A DNA stretch of 64,000 bases from Embleya sp045207785 (GCF_045207785.1 NZ_CP108777.1:2232001-2296000); one strand, 5' to 3'. Shown: positions 24,864-34,258, counted from the first letter of the stretch. The notes: generated from the sequence alone by a model not told the origin. Made by a program: numbers and translations.

Positions 24864-26150
24864 TCAGGCGGCCCGGCTCGCTCGCTCGGCCCGGGCGGGC
24901 GAGGGCCGGTGTCGTCGCCGACGGACTCCGTGGAATTTCTGTGCGGCGGCGCCGGCGGGGACGATGAGGATCATCAGGGCGCCGCAGCCGACGAGCATGA
25001 CGGGGGCGCCGGTCCGGTCGAGGAAGAGGCCGCCGAGAGCCGCACCGAGAGGGGAGGCCGTGAGGAGTATGGCGCTGCGTGCCGCCAGGACCGTGGTGAG
25101 CGAGTCGGCGGGTGCGCGGTTTTGGAGGAGGGTGAAGGAGAGCGCGGAGAAGGGACCGTAGACGAGTCCGGCGAAGGCGAAGCCGATCAGGGAAGGCAGC
25201 GCGCTGTGGGTGATCGCGAAGGGGAGCATGCCGATGCCGTGGCCCGCGATGATGGCGAGCATGGTCGGCCACAGGGGGAGCCGCCCGGCCGCGCCCAACG
25301 CGAGAGCGCCGATGACGGCTCCGCTTCCGAAGGCGGCCCAGTAGGCACCGAGCAGCCCCGGGCCGGCCTGGAGGTCGCCGGAGACGAACAGGGGCAGGGC
25401 GACCTCGACGGGGCCGAAGGCGAAGTTGAACACCCAGGTCACCACGAGCAGGCCGAGGAGTTCCGGCTGCCGGCGCAGGATGCCGAGCCCGTGCCGGGTG
25501 CCGCCGGTCCCCGGTGGCGCGGCCGCAGACGGCGGCAGTTCGGTGCGGCCGGCCTGCAGGGCGAGTACGGCGAACGTGGCGGCGTCCAGGCCGATGATCC
25601 ATGCCGGGGACATCACTCCCGCGAACACGCCCGCGAGGGCGGGACCCGCGATGGTCGCGCCCCACAGACTGGTGCTGAGCACGCTGTGGGCCGCCAGACG
25701 CTGGTCGTCGGCAAGCAGAGGGGCGAACAGGGCGTGCTTGCCGGCCCTGCCCCAGGCATGGAGCAGCGACGAGGCACCCAACAACCCGACGTAGACGGCG
25801 GGGGTGAGCACCCCGGTCGCGTGCGCGAGTGGAACAGCCCCCAACAGAGCGGCCCGCAACGCGGAATCGGTGACCAGCAGCCGCTGCGCCGGAAGTCGTC
25901 GCATCCACCGGCCGAGGACCAGCGCGCCCAGGGCGCCGGGCAGCACGTACGCGGCGACCGCGATCCCGGCCAACGCGCCTTGGCCGCCCTCCGGCCCCAG
26001 CGCGAACGCCAGCCACGCGACGGCGACGACGGTCATGCCGTCGCCCAGGTCGGACAACGCGAAGACCGGCATCAGCCGCCGAAACGTCGGGTCGGCGAAC
26101 AGCGCGCGGTAGGGGCCGGGCACCGAGCGTCCCGGGCATGCTGAGAACAT
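24864..26150 (-). CDS. MFS transporter (12 TMS, EntS/macrolide-efflux-like)
   Basis: This 428-residue membrane transporter starts PYRALFADPTFRRLMPVFALSDLGDGM and has about twelve hydrophobic helices, with a conserved LGRWMRRLPAQRLL loop after TM2 and a basic C-terminal tail. It resembles MFS exporters annotated as macrolide or siderophore efflux proteins. The start is uncertain: the ATG here or a GTG nine bases upstream. It is divergent from a MerR-type regulator across a short region with a MerR-like palindrome, so redox or drug-dependent induction is likely. The substrate is unknown. Confidence 0.85.
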   Translation of the reverse strand: MFSACPGRSVPGPYRALFADPTFRRLMPVFALSDLGDGMTVVAVAWLAFALGPEGGQGALAGIAVAAYVLPGALGALVLGRWMRRLPAQRLLVTDSALRAALLGAVPLAHATGVLTPAVYVGLLGASSLLHAWGRAGKHALFAPLLADDQRLAAHSVLSTSLWGATIAGPALAGVFAGVMSPAWIIGLDAATFAVLALQAGRTELPPSAAAPPGTGGTRHGLGILRRQPELLGLLVVTWVFNFAFGPVEVALPLFVSGDLQAGPGLLGAYWAAFGSGAVIGALALGAAGRLPLWPTMLAIIAGHGIGMLPFAITHSALPSLIGFAFAGLVYGPFSALSFTLLQNRAPADSLTTVLAARSAILLTASPLGAALGGLFLDRTGAPVMLVGCGALMILIVPAGAAAQKFHGVRRRRHRPSPARAERASRAA

Positions 26151-26177
26151 GCACGCCACAGTCGCCCTTCACGCGCG

Positions 26178-26189
26178 CTTGAAGTCAAG
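26178..26189. promoter_or_regulatory. Putative MerR/SoxR operator
   Basis: CTTGAAGTCAAG (5-base arms, 2-base spacer) lies between the divergent regulator and MFS genes. On the reverse strand it contains TTGACT, a good -35 element for the transporter. This is the usual position of MerR-family operators, but a matching -10 is not obvious. Confidence 0.5.
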
Positions 26190-26212
26190 GTCGGACCGAG
26201 GAGGGGGCGGGC

Positions 26213-26602
26213 ATGCGCTATCTGCCCATCGGTGAGCTCGCGGACAAGGCCCGCGTGCGGGCCTCGGCACTGCGCTACTGGGAGGAGCGCGGCCTGCTGC
26301 CCGGTGCGCGCCGCGAAGGTGGACGCCGGGTATGGCCGGCGACCGCCCTCCGCCGGGTCGCACTGATCAGGATGGCGCAGCGGGCCGGGTTCACCCTCGC
26401 CGAGATCACACAGCTGCTCGCCGCCGACACCACGCCGTCCGCCACCCGCCAGTGGCGGGACATGGCCGCGCGCAAACTGCCCGAACTCGACCGGCACATC
26501 GCGCAAACCCAGGCCCTGCGCCAGGCGGTGGCGGACTGCCTGGAGTGCGGCTGCATGAACTTCGATCAGTGCGAACTGCTGGGCACCACGAACTTGGAGT
26601 GA
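26213..26602 (+). CDS. MerR-family regulator with SoxR-like cysteine cluster
   Basis: This 129-residue regulator has an N-terminal MerR winged helix (LPIGELADKARVRASALRYWEERGLL), a coiled dimerization helix, and the C-terminal motif CLECGCMNFDQC. The cysteine spacing C-x2-C-x-C-x5-C is exactly that of the SoxR [2Fe-2S] site, so it probably senses redox-active compounds. The flanking residues differ from classic SoxR, and the tail after the last Cys is short (ELLGTTNLE). It has a strong ribosome binding site (GAGGAGGGGG). It is divergent from an MFS pump, its likely target. Confidence 0.9.
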   Translation: MRYLPIGELADKARVRASALRYWEERGLLPGARREGGRRVWPATALRRVALIRMAQRAGFTLAEITQLLAADTTPSATRQWRDMAARKLPELDRHIAQTQALRQAVADCLECGCMNFDQCELLGTTNLE

Positions 26603-26766
26603 TGCCGCTCCGTGTCGTCCCGTGGGCGCGCCGTGACGGGCGGATCATGCCGCACACGCTGCGCGGGGAAGACCCGGACGCCCGCTTCGACGGCTTCCTC
26701 GACAGCGTCCCGGCGGCTGTAGGCGACGAGTGCGTGCTCCCACGCGATCTCGGCTGGCGGCAGTAG
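26602..26766 (+). CDS. Possible small protein overlapping the MerR stop
   Basis: This is an open frame of 54 codons whose ATG overlaps the regulator's stop (TGATG). It encodes a mixed-charge peptide (begins MPLRVVPWARR, ends LPRDLGWRQ). No family is recognised and there is no independent ribosome binding site, so translation would depend on coupling. It may be spurious. Confidence 0.2.
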   Translation: MPLRVVPWARRDGRIMPHTLRGEDPDARFDGFLDSVPAAVGDECVLPRDLGWRQ

Positions 26767-26775
26767 CCTGAATAC

Positions 26776-28116
26776 ATGACGAAAGTTACATTTCGTTTCC
26801 CGTGTCTGCCGCCGATGACGGCTGTGCTCATGCTCGTGCTGGCGGCCCTGTTCTTCGCGTCGGCGCCCGTCCACGCGGCGGCCGGCGGTGGCATCGGGAC
26901 GATCGCCGCCTCGCTGCGCGACGATCCGGTGTACACCGTCCCGGAGGCCGCGGACGTGCTGCCGTCGGCCACCGCCGATGAGCTGCGGGCGAAGATCCGC
27001 TCGTCCGACAAGCCGGTCTTCGTGGTCGCGGTACCGGCAGACTCGCCGCTCGCGACGGCCGGTTCCTCCGGGGCCGTACTGTCCGGCCTGCGCGAGCAGG
27101 TGGGCCGACCGGGCGTGTACGCGGTCGCCGTGGGCCGTACGTTCGACGCCGCGGCCGACGCGTCGGTCATGTCGCGAGCGCAGCTCGCCACGCTCAAGAG
27201 CGACGTATTGGCCGCGCACCAGGGCGATGGACCGGGTCTGCTGACCGCCTTCGTCGACGGGGCCGTGGCCGACGCGGACCAGGGCTCGGAATCGACTCGC
27301 GACACCGGCGGCTCGTCGTGGGCCGGCCTCGTGACGGTTATGGTCCTGATCGTCGCCGCCGTCGGCGCGGTCCTCTTCGTCCGCAGGCGGACCCGAACCC
27401 GCGCGGCGGCGCGGGCGCGGCAGGAGCTGGAGCAGGTGCGGCCCGTGGTCGACGAGGACATCACCGCATACGGCGAGACGCTCGATCGGGCGGCCTTCGA
27501 TCCGGGCGCGGCCGACTCCGACGACGCCATGCGCGAGGAATGGACGAAGGCCCTCGACGCCTACGAGCGGGCGAAGTCGGCCATGGCGGCGGCCCGAGGA
27601 CCCGCGGACGTCCGCGCGGTCAGCGAGGCCCTGGAAGAGGGACGATTCGCGCTCGCGACCCTGGAGGCCCAACGCGCGGGCGAACCGCTCCCGGAGCGTC
27701 GACCGCCGTGCTTCTTCGACCCACGGCACGGCCCGTCCGTACGGGACATGCGCTGGGCACCGGCGGACGGTGCCGAGCGGGACGTACCCGTCTGCGCGGC
27801 CGACGCGGCCCGCCTGGACGACGGCCTCGACCCGGCGATCCGCGAGGTGGAGGGCCCCCTCGGCCGCCGCCCGTACTGGGAGGCCGGTCCCGCCTACGGG
27901 CCGTGGGCGACCGGCTGGTACGGCGGCATGCTGCTGCCGGGCCTGCTCATCGGGACCACACTCGGCACATCCATGAACATGGGCTACGCGGCGGACGCGG
28001 GCGCGGCCGGGTCGGGTGACGGCGGATTCGGCGGTGAGGGCGGCGGCTTCGGTGGTTGGGGCGGAGACGGCGGCGGTGGTTGGGGCGGCGGTGACGGCGG
28101 CGGCGGTGGGTTCTGA
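26776..28116 (+). CDS. Secreted/membrane protein with TPM-like domain and Gly-rich C-terminus
   Basis: A 446-residue protein: signal sequence (hydrophobic 15-30, ending VHAAA), an extracytoplasmic domain of about 130 residues resembling the TPM/YgcG fold (VPEAADVLPSATADELRAKI, KPVFVVAVP), a single transmembrane helix near 185-205 followed by RRRTRTR, a cytoplasmic helical domain (ARQELEQVRPVVDEDITAYGETL), and a last 50 residues very rich in GGG/GGWGG with a short hydrophobic segment. Similar proteins are common in Streptomyces and of unknown function. No clear ribosome binding site precedes the ATG, so a leaderless transcript is possible. Confidence 0.8.
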   Translation: MTKVTFRFPCLPPMTAVLMLVLAALFFASAPVHAAAGGGIGTIAASLRDDPVYTVPEAADVLPSATADELRAKIRSSDKPVFVVAVPADSPLATAGSSGAVLSGLREQVGRPGVYAVAVGRTFDAAADASVMSRAQLATLKSDVLAAHQGDGPGLLTAFVDGAVADADQGSESTRDTGGSSWAGLVTVMVLIVAAVGAVLFVRRRTRTRAAARARQELEQVRPVVDEDITAYGETLDRAAFDPGAADSDDAMREEWTKALDAYERAKSAMAAARGPADVRAVSEALEEGRFALATLEAQRAGEPLPERRPPCFFDPRHGPSVRDMRWAPADGAERDVPVCAADAARLDDGLDPAIREVEGPLGRRPYWEAGPAYGPWATGWYGGMLLPGLLIGTTLGTSMNMGYAADAGAAGSGDGGFGGEGGGFGGWGGDGGGGWGGGDGGGGGF

Positions 28117-28164
28117 CGGGGATCCGAGCAGGACGAGCTGACCTCCAGAGCCGAGCCGAGCCGA

Positions 28165-28200
28165 GCCGAGACGCCGGCCGTAGCCGAGACGCCGGCCGTA
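28165..28200. repeat. Tandem repeat, 18 bp x 2 (with short GCCGA array)
   Basis: Two perfect copies of GCCGAGACGCCGGCCGTA follow a run of 5-base GCCGA repeats (about 28150-28170). They lie in the gap between convergent genes and may act in transcription termination. Confidence 0.75.
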
Positions 28201-28246
28201 ACCGAGGCACAGCCGACGGTGACGCGCGTGCCGACCGTCGTGCCGC

Positions 28247-29092
28247 TCAGCCGGATGTCGTCTCGGAGCGCGCGAACGGGCCCAAGCGGTCGGCCAGGAA
28301 GGCGAGGATCTCGTCCCTGGCCTTCCGCGTGGGATGTCCGTCCTCGTCGACGAGGTGCGCCGTGACAACGCTGTGGGGGGACCCGACCACGTCGCGAAAG
28401 AACGGGGGCGGGTCGGTGTTCGCGGAACCGCCCGGAAGGACGCGGCCGTCGAAGGCGTCGCCGAGGAGCGCTTGGTAGGCGGCGAAGCGCCGGCCGGTGC
28501 ACCAGCGATCGTCGTCGAAGCGGTAGGCGAGAACCTTCAGCCCATCGCGCGCGATGCGGTCTCGGACCGCGCGCGCGTCCTCGTCGCTGATCTCGAGCCC
28601 GGCGGGGTCGTCCAGCGGCAATGACGGGTGGTTGACCACCGGCGCGATGACGGCCGGCTCGAGCGCCATGGTGAGGGCGAAGTTGCCGGTGAAGCACAGT
28701 CCGATCGCGCCGACTCCCGGACCGCCGCATTCGGCGTGGGCCCGGCGCGCGAGCCCACGTAGCCACGCCGTGGCGGGGCTGGTGCCGCCCCCGGCGAACG
28801 CACGGAACTCGGTACTGACGCACGCGCGACGGACAACCTGCTCACCACCCTCGACCGTGGGATAGGCGCCGTCGATCCCGAAGAGCGAGGGGACGTAGAC
28901 GGTGAAGCCCGCGTCCCGCAACCACCGCGCCAGTCGAAGGACGTCGGGGCTGATCCCGGGCATCTCCGGCATCAACACGACGGCCGGTCCGGAACCCGCG
29001 GTGTACACCGTCTTCACCACCCCGTCCACGTCCACGAGTCGGCGGGAAAAGTCCGTGATCGCGTCGTCGAGACGTCCGTCGGCAGCACTCAT
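28247..29092 (-). CDS. Dienelactone hydrolase family protein
   Basis: This 281-residue alpha/beta hydrolase has a cysteine nucleophile elbow GLCFTGNFA near residue 130, the DLH hallmark (Cys rather than Ser), the N-terminal PAVVLMPEMPGIS oxyanion region and a C-terminal catalytic His candidate in VTAHLVDEDGH. DLH enzymes hydrolyse dienelactones or related small esters in the cytoplasm. The start is the ATG before SAADGRL, chosen because upstream sequence lacks coding character. It is divergent from a GlxA/AraC-type regulator 96 bases away, which probably controls it. Confidence 0.88.
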   Translation of the reverse strand: MSAADGRLDDAITDFSRRLVDVDGVVKTVYTAGSGPAVVLMPEMPGISPDVLRLARWLRDAGFTVYVPSLFGIDGAYPTVEGGEQVVRRACVSTEFRAFAGGGTSPATAWLRGLARRAHAECGGPGVGAIGLCFTGNFALTMALEPAVIAPVVNHPSLPLDDPAGLEISDEDARAVRDRIARDGLKVLAYRFDDDRWCTGRRFAAYQALLGDAFDGRVLPGGSANTDPPPFFRDVVGSPHSVVTAHLVDEDGHPTRKARDEILAFLADRLGPFARSETTSG

Positions 29093-29188
29093 GGTGACAG
29101 CGTGGACTGATGTGCCCGCACAGGGCGATGGGCCGGATCGCCATGCTTGGGGGTAATCTCGCCAACGGCAGGGTGGGGAGGAGGCGAG

Positions 29189-30169
29189 GTGGCGAGCGTG
29201 AGCGCACTGCGGATCGGTGTCCTGGCCTATCCGGGCTGCTTCGCGTCCGAGGTGTTCGGCGTACCCGATCTCTTGACGATGGCCACGCACGTGGCCGGTC
29301 CGGACCGCGCGGGATACGAGGTGTCGGTCGTTTCGCCTCGTCGTCGCGTCGCCGCATCGGGTGGTGCGGCGTTGGCCGTCTCTCCGCCGCGCGAGGTCGA
29401 CGTGCTTGTGGTGCCGGGGTTCGAGCTCGTGCGGGGCCTCGACGTGGACGCGAAGCTCGCGTCGCTCGCCCCCGAGATCGCCGTGATCCGCTCACACGCG
29501 GCCGCGGGCAACGTCGTCGTCTCGATCTGTGTCGGTGCGTTCCTGCTCGCCGAGGCCGGACTGCTCGACCGACGCCGGGCCACGACGGCCTGGCTCTTCG
29601 CGGACGAATTGGCTCGACGCTGTCCGGACGCCGACGTCCGACCCGAATGTCTGGTCGTCACCGACAAGGGTGTGACGACCACGGCGGCCTTCAGTGCCAT
29701 GTACGACTTCGCGCTGGAACTGATCCGCGAGCACAGCGGGGCCGGCGTGGCGCGGACAACCGCGCGGGTGGCGCTCCTCGACGATGCGCGATCATCCCAG
29801 ACTCCGTACGTCGACGCCCGACTTCTGCCGCGGCCCGGAAACGAGTTCTCCCGCAGGGTCATGCGACGGCTCGACCAGAACCTCGTCGCCCGATACGACC
29901 TCGCCGCGTTGGCGGACACGTTCAACGTCAGCACTCGGACGCTGCTGCGGCGCTTCGCGGACGAGACCGGCCGGAGTCCGCTCGAGTACCTGCAGTCGTC
30001 GCGCGTCCGTCGCGCCCGCCACCTCCTCGAGACCACGGACCGAACCGTCGCCGGCATCGCCGGCGCGGTCGGGTACCGGGACGCCGGAACCTTCGCCGCT
30101 CTCTTCGCCAAGCACACCGGACGACGCCCGAGGGACTACCGCGCAACCTTCCGGCGTGCTGCCGACTGA
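29189..30169 (+). CDS. GlxA-family AraC-type transcriptional regulator
   Basis: This 326-residue regulator has an N-terminal DJ-1/PfpI (class I glutaminase-like) domain with elbow SICVGAFLLAEAGLLDRRRATTAW and a C-terminal AraC double helix-turn-helix (LAALADTFNVSTRTLLRRFADETGRSPLEYLQSSRVRRARHLLE, with the second HTH in IAGAVGYRDAGTFAALFAKHTGRRP). The GTG chosen follows GGGGAGGAGG by four bases; a second GTG nine bases on is possible. It likely activates the divergent dienelactone hydrolase. Its ligand is unknown. Confidence 0.92.
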   Translation: MASVSALRIGVLAYPGCFASEVFGVPDLLTMATHVAGPDRAGYEVSVVSPRRRVAASGGAALAVSPPREVDVLVVPGFELVRGLDVDAKLASLAPEIAVIRSHAAAGNVVVSICVGAFLLAEAGLLDRRRATTAWLFADELARRCPDADVRPECLVVTDKGVTTTAAFSAMYDFALELIREHSGAGVARTTARVALLDDARSSQTPYVDARLLPRPGNEFSRRVMRRLDQNLVARYDLAALADTFNVSTRTLLRRFADETGRSPLEYLQSSRVRRARHLLETTDRTVAGIAGAVGYRDAGTFAALFAKHTGRRPRDYRATFRRAAD

Positions 30170-30772
30170 CGATGGCGGCCTCACCCCCGGCTCGGCGGTG
30201 GTGGTGGACGTCGTGGTGGCCGCCCGCACGCGGTATCGGGCCGCTTCGTTGTAACGGGCCGCTGCGGTGAGGGGCGGAGGCGCTTGTCCTCAGCCCGACA
30301 GCCTCAAGGGCTGGGCCTGCCTCGCGGAGCTCGGAGCCCCGGGGCGGGCGTGGACTCGGGGTGACCGCCGGCGTGTTCTCGCCCCCGGTGGACGCGAACC
30401 GGCTCCGCTCGGAGGGGTGCGCCCGGCTCTGTGATCCCGGTCCCGGGTACGTCCGACCGCTTTCGCGAGACGGTTCGGCGCGGGACCCACCGCGTCCCGG
30501 TCGGCGATATCACGCGCGTCGACTATTGATGCGACAGCATCGACGGGTGATTATCGGCCGCCCCGAATCGAGAATAGGCCCGGTCCGCGCGTCCGGGACG
30601 CGCGGATATTCGCCCCCCGACCCGTTGGACGAGTCTTCGCGAAAAACCATAGGTTGAATGCCGTGCGGATCCGGAATTCGAAAGGGGCGCCGGTGCGCCG
30701 ACGTCCCTCTTTGCCCGAAATCTCGGACAACGCATTGTTTCGTACGGGTGAAAGAGACGAACGGGGAGTTTC
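30170..30772. other. Intergenic region, 603 bp, no gene seen
   Basis: No frame has convincing coding character. The right half falls in GC content and should hold the protease promoter. A small inverted repeat GATGC-gaca-GCATC is at 30528-30541. Confidence 0.5.
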
Positions 30773-31600
30773 ATGAACGCGATATCGAAAACGAAGAAGA
30801 AGCGTCGCACGGTGATCCGGGGCGTCGCGGCCGTCGGCTTCGCGCTCGGCATCGTGGCGGGCGGCCAGTCCGCCGCCTCGGCCGACGCGACGGGCCCCAC
30901 CATCATCGGTGGGACGCCCGCCTCGGAGAGCTACGAGTTCACCACGGCCATCGACATGACGCGGGACAACGGCGAGGTGCGCTTTCGCTGCGGCGGCTCG
31001 CTCATCGACGCGCAGTGGGTGCTGACCGCGGCGCACTGCGTACACGACTTCGCGACCGGCAAGACGCTGGATCCGGCGCTGTTCCACACGCGGACGGGCT
31101 CCGCGGACCGCACCACGGGCGGGTCCACCGCCGAGGTGACCGAGGTCCACGTCAATCCGGCCTACCTGGCCAACGGACGGGCCGGCGATCTCGCTCTGCT
31201 CAGGCTCGACCGGAAGGTGCCGCAGAAGCCGATCAGGCTCGCCGACAACGTCGGTCGGCCGGGCACCGCGTTGCGCATCGTGGGCTGGGGTTACACCAGC
31301 ACCGACGCCACCGAACTGCCCAAGTCGCTCAACCAGTTGGACACCACGGTGCGCCCGGCTCGCGAGTGCGTCGGCGGCGAGTTCGGCATCGACACGGGCG
31401 ACTTCTGCGCGGACAACCCGGGTGGTGTGGCCGGCCCGTGCGGCGGTGACTCCGGCACGCCGGCGATCCGCAAGGTCTACGGACGCTGGCAGTTGGTGGG
31501 CGCGGACAGCCGCAGCCTCGGCGACTGCGGGGTGACCAAGGAGGTCCTGCCGAGTGTGCCCTATCACAGCGGCTGGATTCGCGCCGTCGTGAACGGCTGA
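30773..31600 (+). CDS. Secreted trypsin-fold serine protease (S1 family)
   Basis: A 275-residue exported protease. A basic N-terminus and hydrophobic segment end at ASADA (near 38), and a short propeptide leads to IIGGT, the usual activation site. The catalytic triad is visible: His in LTAAHC, Asp in GDLALLRL and Ser in GPCGGDSGTP. The position equivalent to chymotrypsin 189, six residues before the Ser, is Gly rather than the Asp of trypsin, so cleavage after Lys/Arg is not expected. It is preceded by ACGGGGAG and followed by a strong terminator, and is convergent with a secreted metalloprotease. Confidence 0.93.
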   Translation: MNAISKTKKKRRTVIRGVAAVGFALGIVAGGQSAASADATGPTIIGGTPASESYEFTTAIDMTRDNGEVRFRCGGSLIDAQWVLTAAHCVHDFATGKTLDPALFHTRTGSADRTTGGSTAEVTEVHVNPAYLANGRAGDLALLRLDRKVPQKPIRLADNVGRPGTALRIVGWGYTSTDATELPKSLNQLDTTVRPARECVGGEFGIDTGDFCADNPGGVAGPCGGDSGTPAIRKVYGRWQLVGADSRSLGDCGVTKEVLPSVPYHSGWIRAVVNG

Positions 31601-31610
31601 TCCGACGAAA

Positions 31611-31651
31611 CCGGGCGCCGGCGAGGGCGGAAGCCGTTCGCCGGCGCCCGG
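31611..31651. terminator. Terminator hairpin after S1 protease
   Basis: A perfect 14-base stem (31611-31624 with 31638-31651) with a 13-base loop starts ten bases after the stop. It sits between convergent protease genes. Confidence 0.85.
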
Positions 31652-31760
31652 TGTGCGGAGCGCGAATTCCGGATGCTGCGGAGTTTCGGTTCGAGGGTTT
31701 CACTCATGCAGGCTCGCGGTCTTTCGCCCGGTCGCTTCCGGGTGAAAGACCGCGTACCTC

Positions 31761-33518
31761 TCAATAGTCGATCGTGCTCTGATACAGGCTTTTCAGCGGA
31801 CCATCGGCGGTGTTGTATCCGTCCGCCTTGCGCTGTTGCCAGAATTCGGCGAACGTCGTGGACCGGTGGCGCAGGAACGTGTTCCAGACGTTTCCGGGCG
31901 CGGCCTCGCCGTAGACGTCGGAGCCCTCGTTCGTGGTGTCGGTGAGGTCGATCAGGGCACCGGCCACGCGGCCCTCGACCGCGTCACCGTCGTCCCAACC
32001 CGCCGTGCTCCAGCTGGGAGTCTCCAGGTTGAGGGACGCGCCGCTCGGCCACCGGTAGTACGGATCCTTGTACACGCTCGCCGGCACCCACTCGGCGAAG
32101 CCCTCCACCCACGCGCACCCCGTCGAGGACTTCGCCGAGACGCCGTGCGGGCTGCAGTTGGGGATGGGCGGCGTGTTGTCCTCGTAGACGTCGGCCATGA
32201 TGGCGTGCGTGAGTTCGTGGACGACGGTCATGTGCGAGTCGGGAGCGTCCGCCTTGAGGTGGATCTGCTTGTTCCCGTAGTAGTTGCCGACCGTCGAGTC
32301 CGGTGCCCAGTTGACGACGACCTGACGGCACGTGGTGTCCAGACCGTCCCAGCAGGTGTTGCCCGGTACCCACTTCCACGCGTCGTTGAGCGCGTCGAAC
32401 GCGTGCAGCGCGCGCATCTTGTTGGCCGTGGGCTTGCGGCTGCCGAAGGAAGTGGTGCTTCCGTTGGCGACGTTGGAGACCGTGGGCGTGGTGAACGTGA
32501 AGGCGTTCGTGGTGCCGGTGGCCTGGACGCGCCAGTTCTTGTTGGTGGTGATGAGTTTGACGTACACGTCCTGACCCGAGTTGTTGCTCTCGGCGTTGTC
32601 GAAGCACAGCTTGTACTCGCCCGTGGTTCCGGTGAGGCCGGAGGCGAGCCGGTCGTGCGCGTTGGTCGTGTCGGCGTCCCATGCCTCGACGGTCATGTTG
32701 ACCACGGGCCGGGTGACGCCCTTTTCGTCGACGTACAGCCACTTGCCGGTCGCGCAGGCGGTCGGTGCCGCGGCGGCCAGGGCGCGCGGTGCCGGCGGGT
32801 CGTCCCCGGCGGCCGCGGCCAGACCGACCGGGGACAGCGACTCGGCCGGCAGATGGGGGGTCGACGCCTGCGGCGTGACGTCGGACGCGACCTCGACCGA
32901 GTCCGTGTCGGTCGAACGCTCCGCGCCGAAACTCGACATCCCCGGTACCGCGCCCACGGTGAGCGGGATCAGGTCCTCGGCGGCGTCCACTCCCGCGCGC
33001 ACGTCGGCGGCGGCGCGAACCTTGATCTCCGCGGGACCGGCCGCCTTCGCGACGATCCGTCCCGTGTAGGTCGTGGTCTGCCCGGCCTTGAACGAACGCA
33101 CGGTGCCCGCACGGTTGATGCCGCCCAGATGCACGGGATTGGGTGAGGCGTGCGACGACAGGGTCAGGCCGACGGGCGAGTCGACCCAGGCGAGGTTGGC
33201 GGGCAGGTCCGCCTCCACGCGTACGCCCTTGGTCGCGAACTGAGCGCCCACCACGAACCGGACGGTGGCGGTCTCACCGACCGCGAGGGGGTGATCGACG
33301 GTGGCGTCCACCGAGAAGCAACTGCGCTCCTCCCCGGCCTCCGGCGCGTCCGGGTTCGGGCGAGTGGTGCATGTCTGCGGCCCCTGGGAGCTCTTCCCCG
33401 AGCCCGCGGAATCCCACGCCGCGAACGCTCCGGCTCCCAATCCGACCTGAATCGCTACGGCACCGGCGACGACGATCAACACGCGCCGTCTCGACCGTGC
33501 AGATTTTCGGTTGATCAT
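31761..33518 (-). CDS. Secreted gluzincin-like metalloprotease
   Basis: A 585-residue exported protein. An Arg-rich N-terminus and hydrophobic segment (VLIVVAGAVAIQVGLGAGAF) are followed by a beta-rich domain of about 200 residues with DUF11-like adhesion character (VDHPLAVGETATVRFVVGAQF), a linker, a second beta domain, and a C-terminal zinc-protease domain with HELTHAIM (HExxH, near residue 433) and a downstream WVEGFAEW supplying the third ligand Glu. This arrangement fits gluzincins. The ATG was chosen directly before the signal sequence. It is convergent with the serine protease. The exact peptidase family and substrate are not clear. Confidence 0.8.
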   Translation of the reverse strand: MINRKSARSRRRVLIVVAGAVAIQVGLGAGAFAAWDSAGSGKSSQGPQTCTTRPNPDAPEAGEERSCFSVDATVDHPLAVGETATVRFVVGAQFATKGVRVEADLPANLAWVDSPVGLTLSSHASPNPVHLGGINRAGTVRSFKAGQTTTYTGRIVAKAAGPAEIKVRAAADVRAGVDAAEDLIPLTVGAVPGMSSFGAERSTDTDSVEVASDVTPQASTPHLPAESLSPVGLAAAAGDDPPAPRALAAAAPTACATGKWLYVDEKGVTRPVVNMTVEAWDADTTNAHDRLASGLTGTTGEYKLCFDNAESNNSGQDVYVKLITTNKNWRVQATGTTNAFTFTTPTVSNVANGSTTSFGSRKPTANKMRALHAFDALNDAWKWVPGNTCWDGLDTTCRQVVVNWAPDSTVGNYYGNKQIHLKADAPDSHMTVVHELTHAIMADVYEDNTPPIPNCSPHGVSAKSSTGCAWVEGFAEWVPASVYKDPYYRWPSGASLNLETPSWSTAGWDDGDAVEGRVAGALIDLTDTTNEGSDVYGEAAPGNVWNTFLRHRSTTFAEFWQQRKADGYNTADGPLKSLYQSTIDY

Positions 33519-34258
33519 GGTGGACGAAGATAGCCATTCGCGGCAGGTGCCACTAGCCGATCCGCGCGACTGAGCACGACTCCGTGCGGCGAACGTGGGG
33601 GAGTGTCGGTGGCCGGCGCCGACGACCACGCACGGGGAGGACGGTCGGTGTCCTGCCCCGCGCGGAATCGGCGCCCGGGACCCAGGGCGGGGGTTTGCGG
33701 CGTGCTGTCCAGGCCGCCGGTCGCCAATGCCCGAGGTATCCGGTCGCGGCTCACCGCGTGGTCTTCGGACGGAGCCCGGCGCGCCCTGCCGAAGCAGAGC
33801 CCCGGCAGGCCCCCGAGGTGCTCGCCGGACCGCTCGATCACGTGTGTGAGCCTTGGTCGAGACGACGGCCGATGTCGCCTGGTCGTCCTCTCTCGGGCAG
33901 CCTGTCGCACGCGCCCGTCACTGCCAAGTGATCGAGCCCCAGGATCCGTTGGGGTCCGGGCCACGACAACGATCCCTGCGTCGATCCGGTGCCGGTGTGC
34001 GACGTCGCGCGGCCCCGGGCGGTGTGCGGCCCGGGGCGCACCGGCCGCGTCCGGCGGTTCGCCGACCCCCGCGGCGCGGCCTCGGCTCGGCCGACCGGGT
34101 CTGCCTGGAGGCGGCAGCTTGCCTGCTAGGGTGCCCGTTCGTCAGCCGGAAGGCCCCTCTGTACGAGGTGCTCAGCCCCAGATCCGGAAGCCATACCCGC
34201 GATGCCCGCAGGGGAGCGCCCCCTCGGGGTCGCGCGGGCCCGCCTCGGAGCACCACGC
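33519..34258. other. Intergenic region, 740 bp, no gene seen
   Basis: Several long open frames exist here, as everywhere in such GC-rich DNA, but none has a recognisable protein, a good start site or normal codon bias. The region holds the promoters of the flanking divergent genes. No RNA gene was recognised. Confidence 0.45.
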
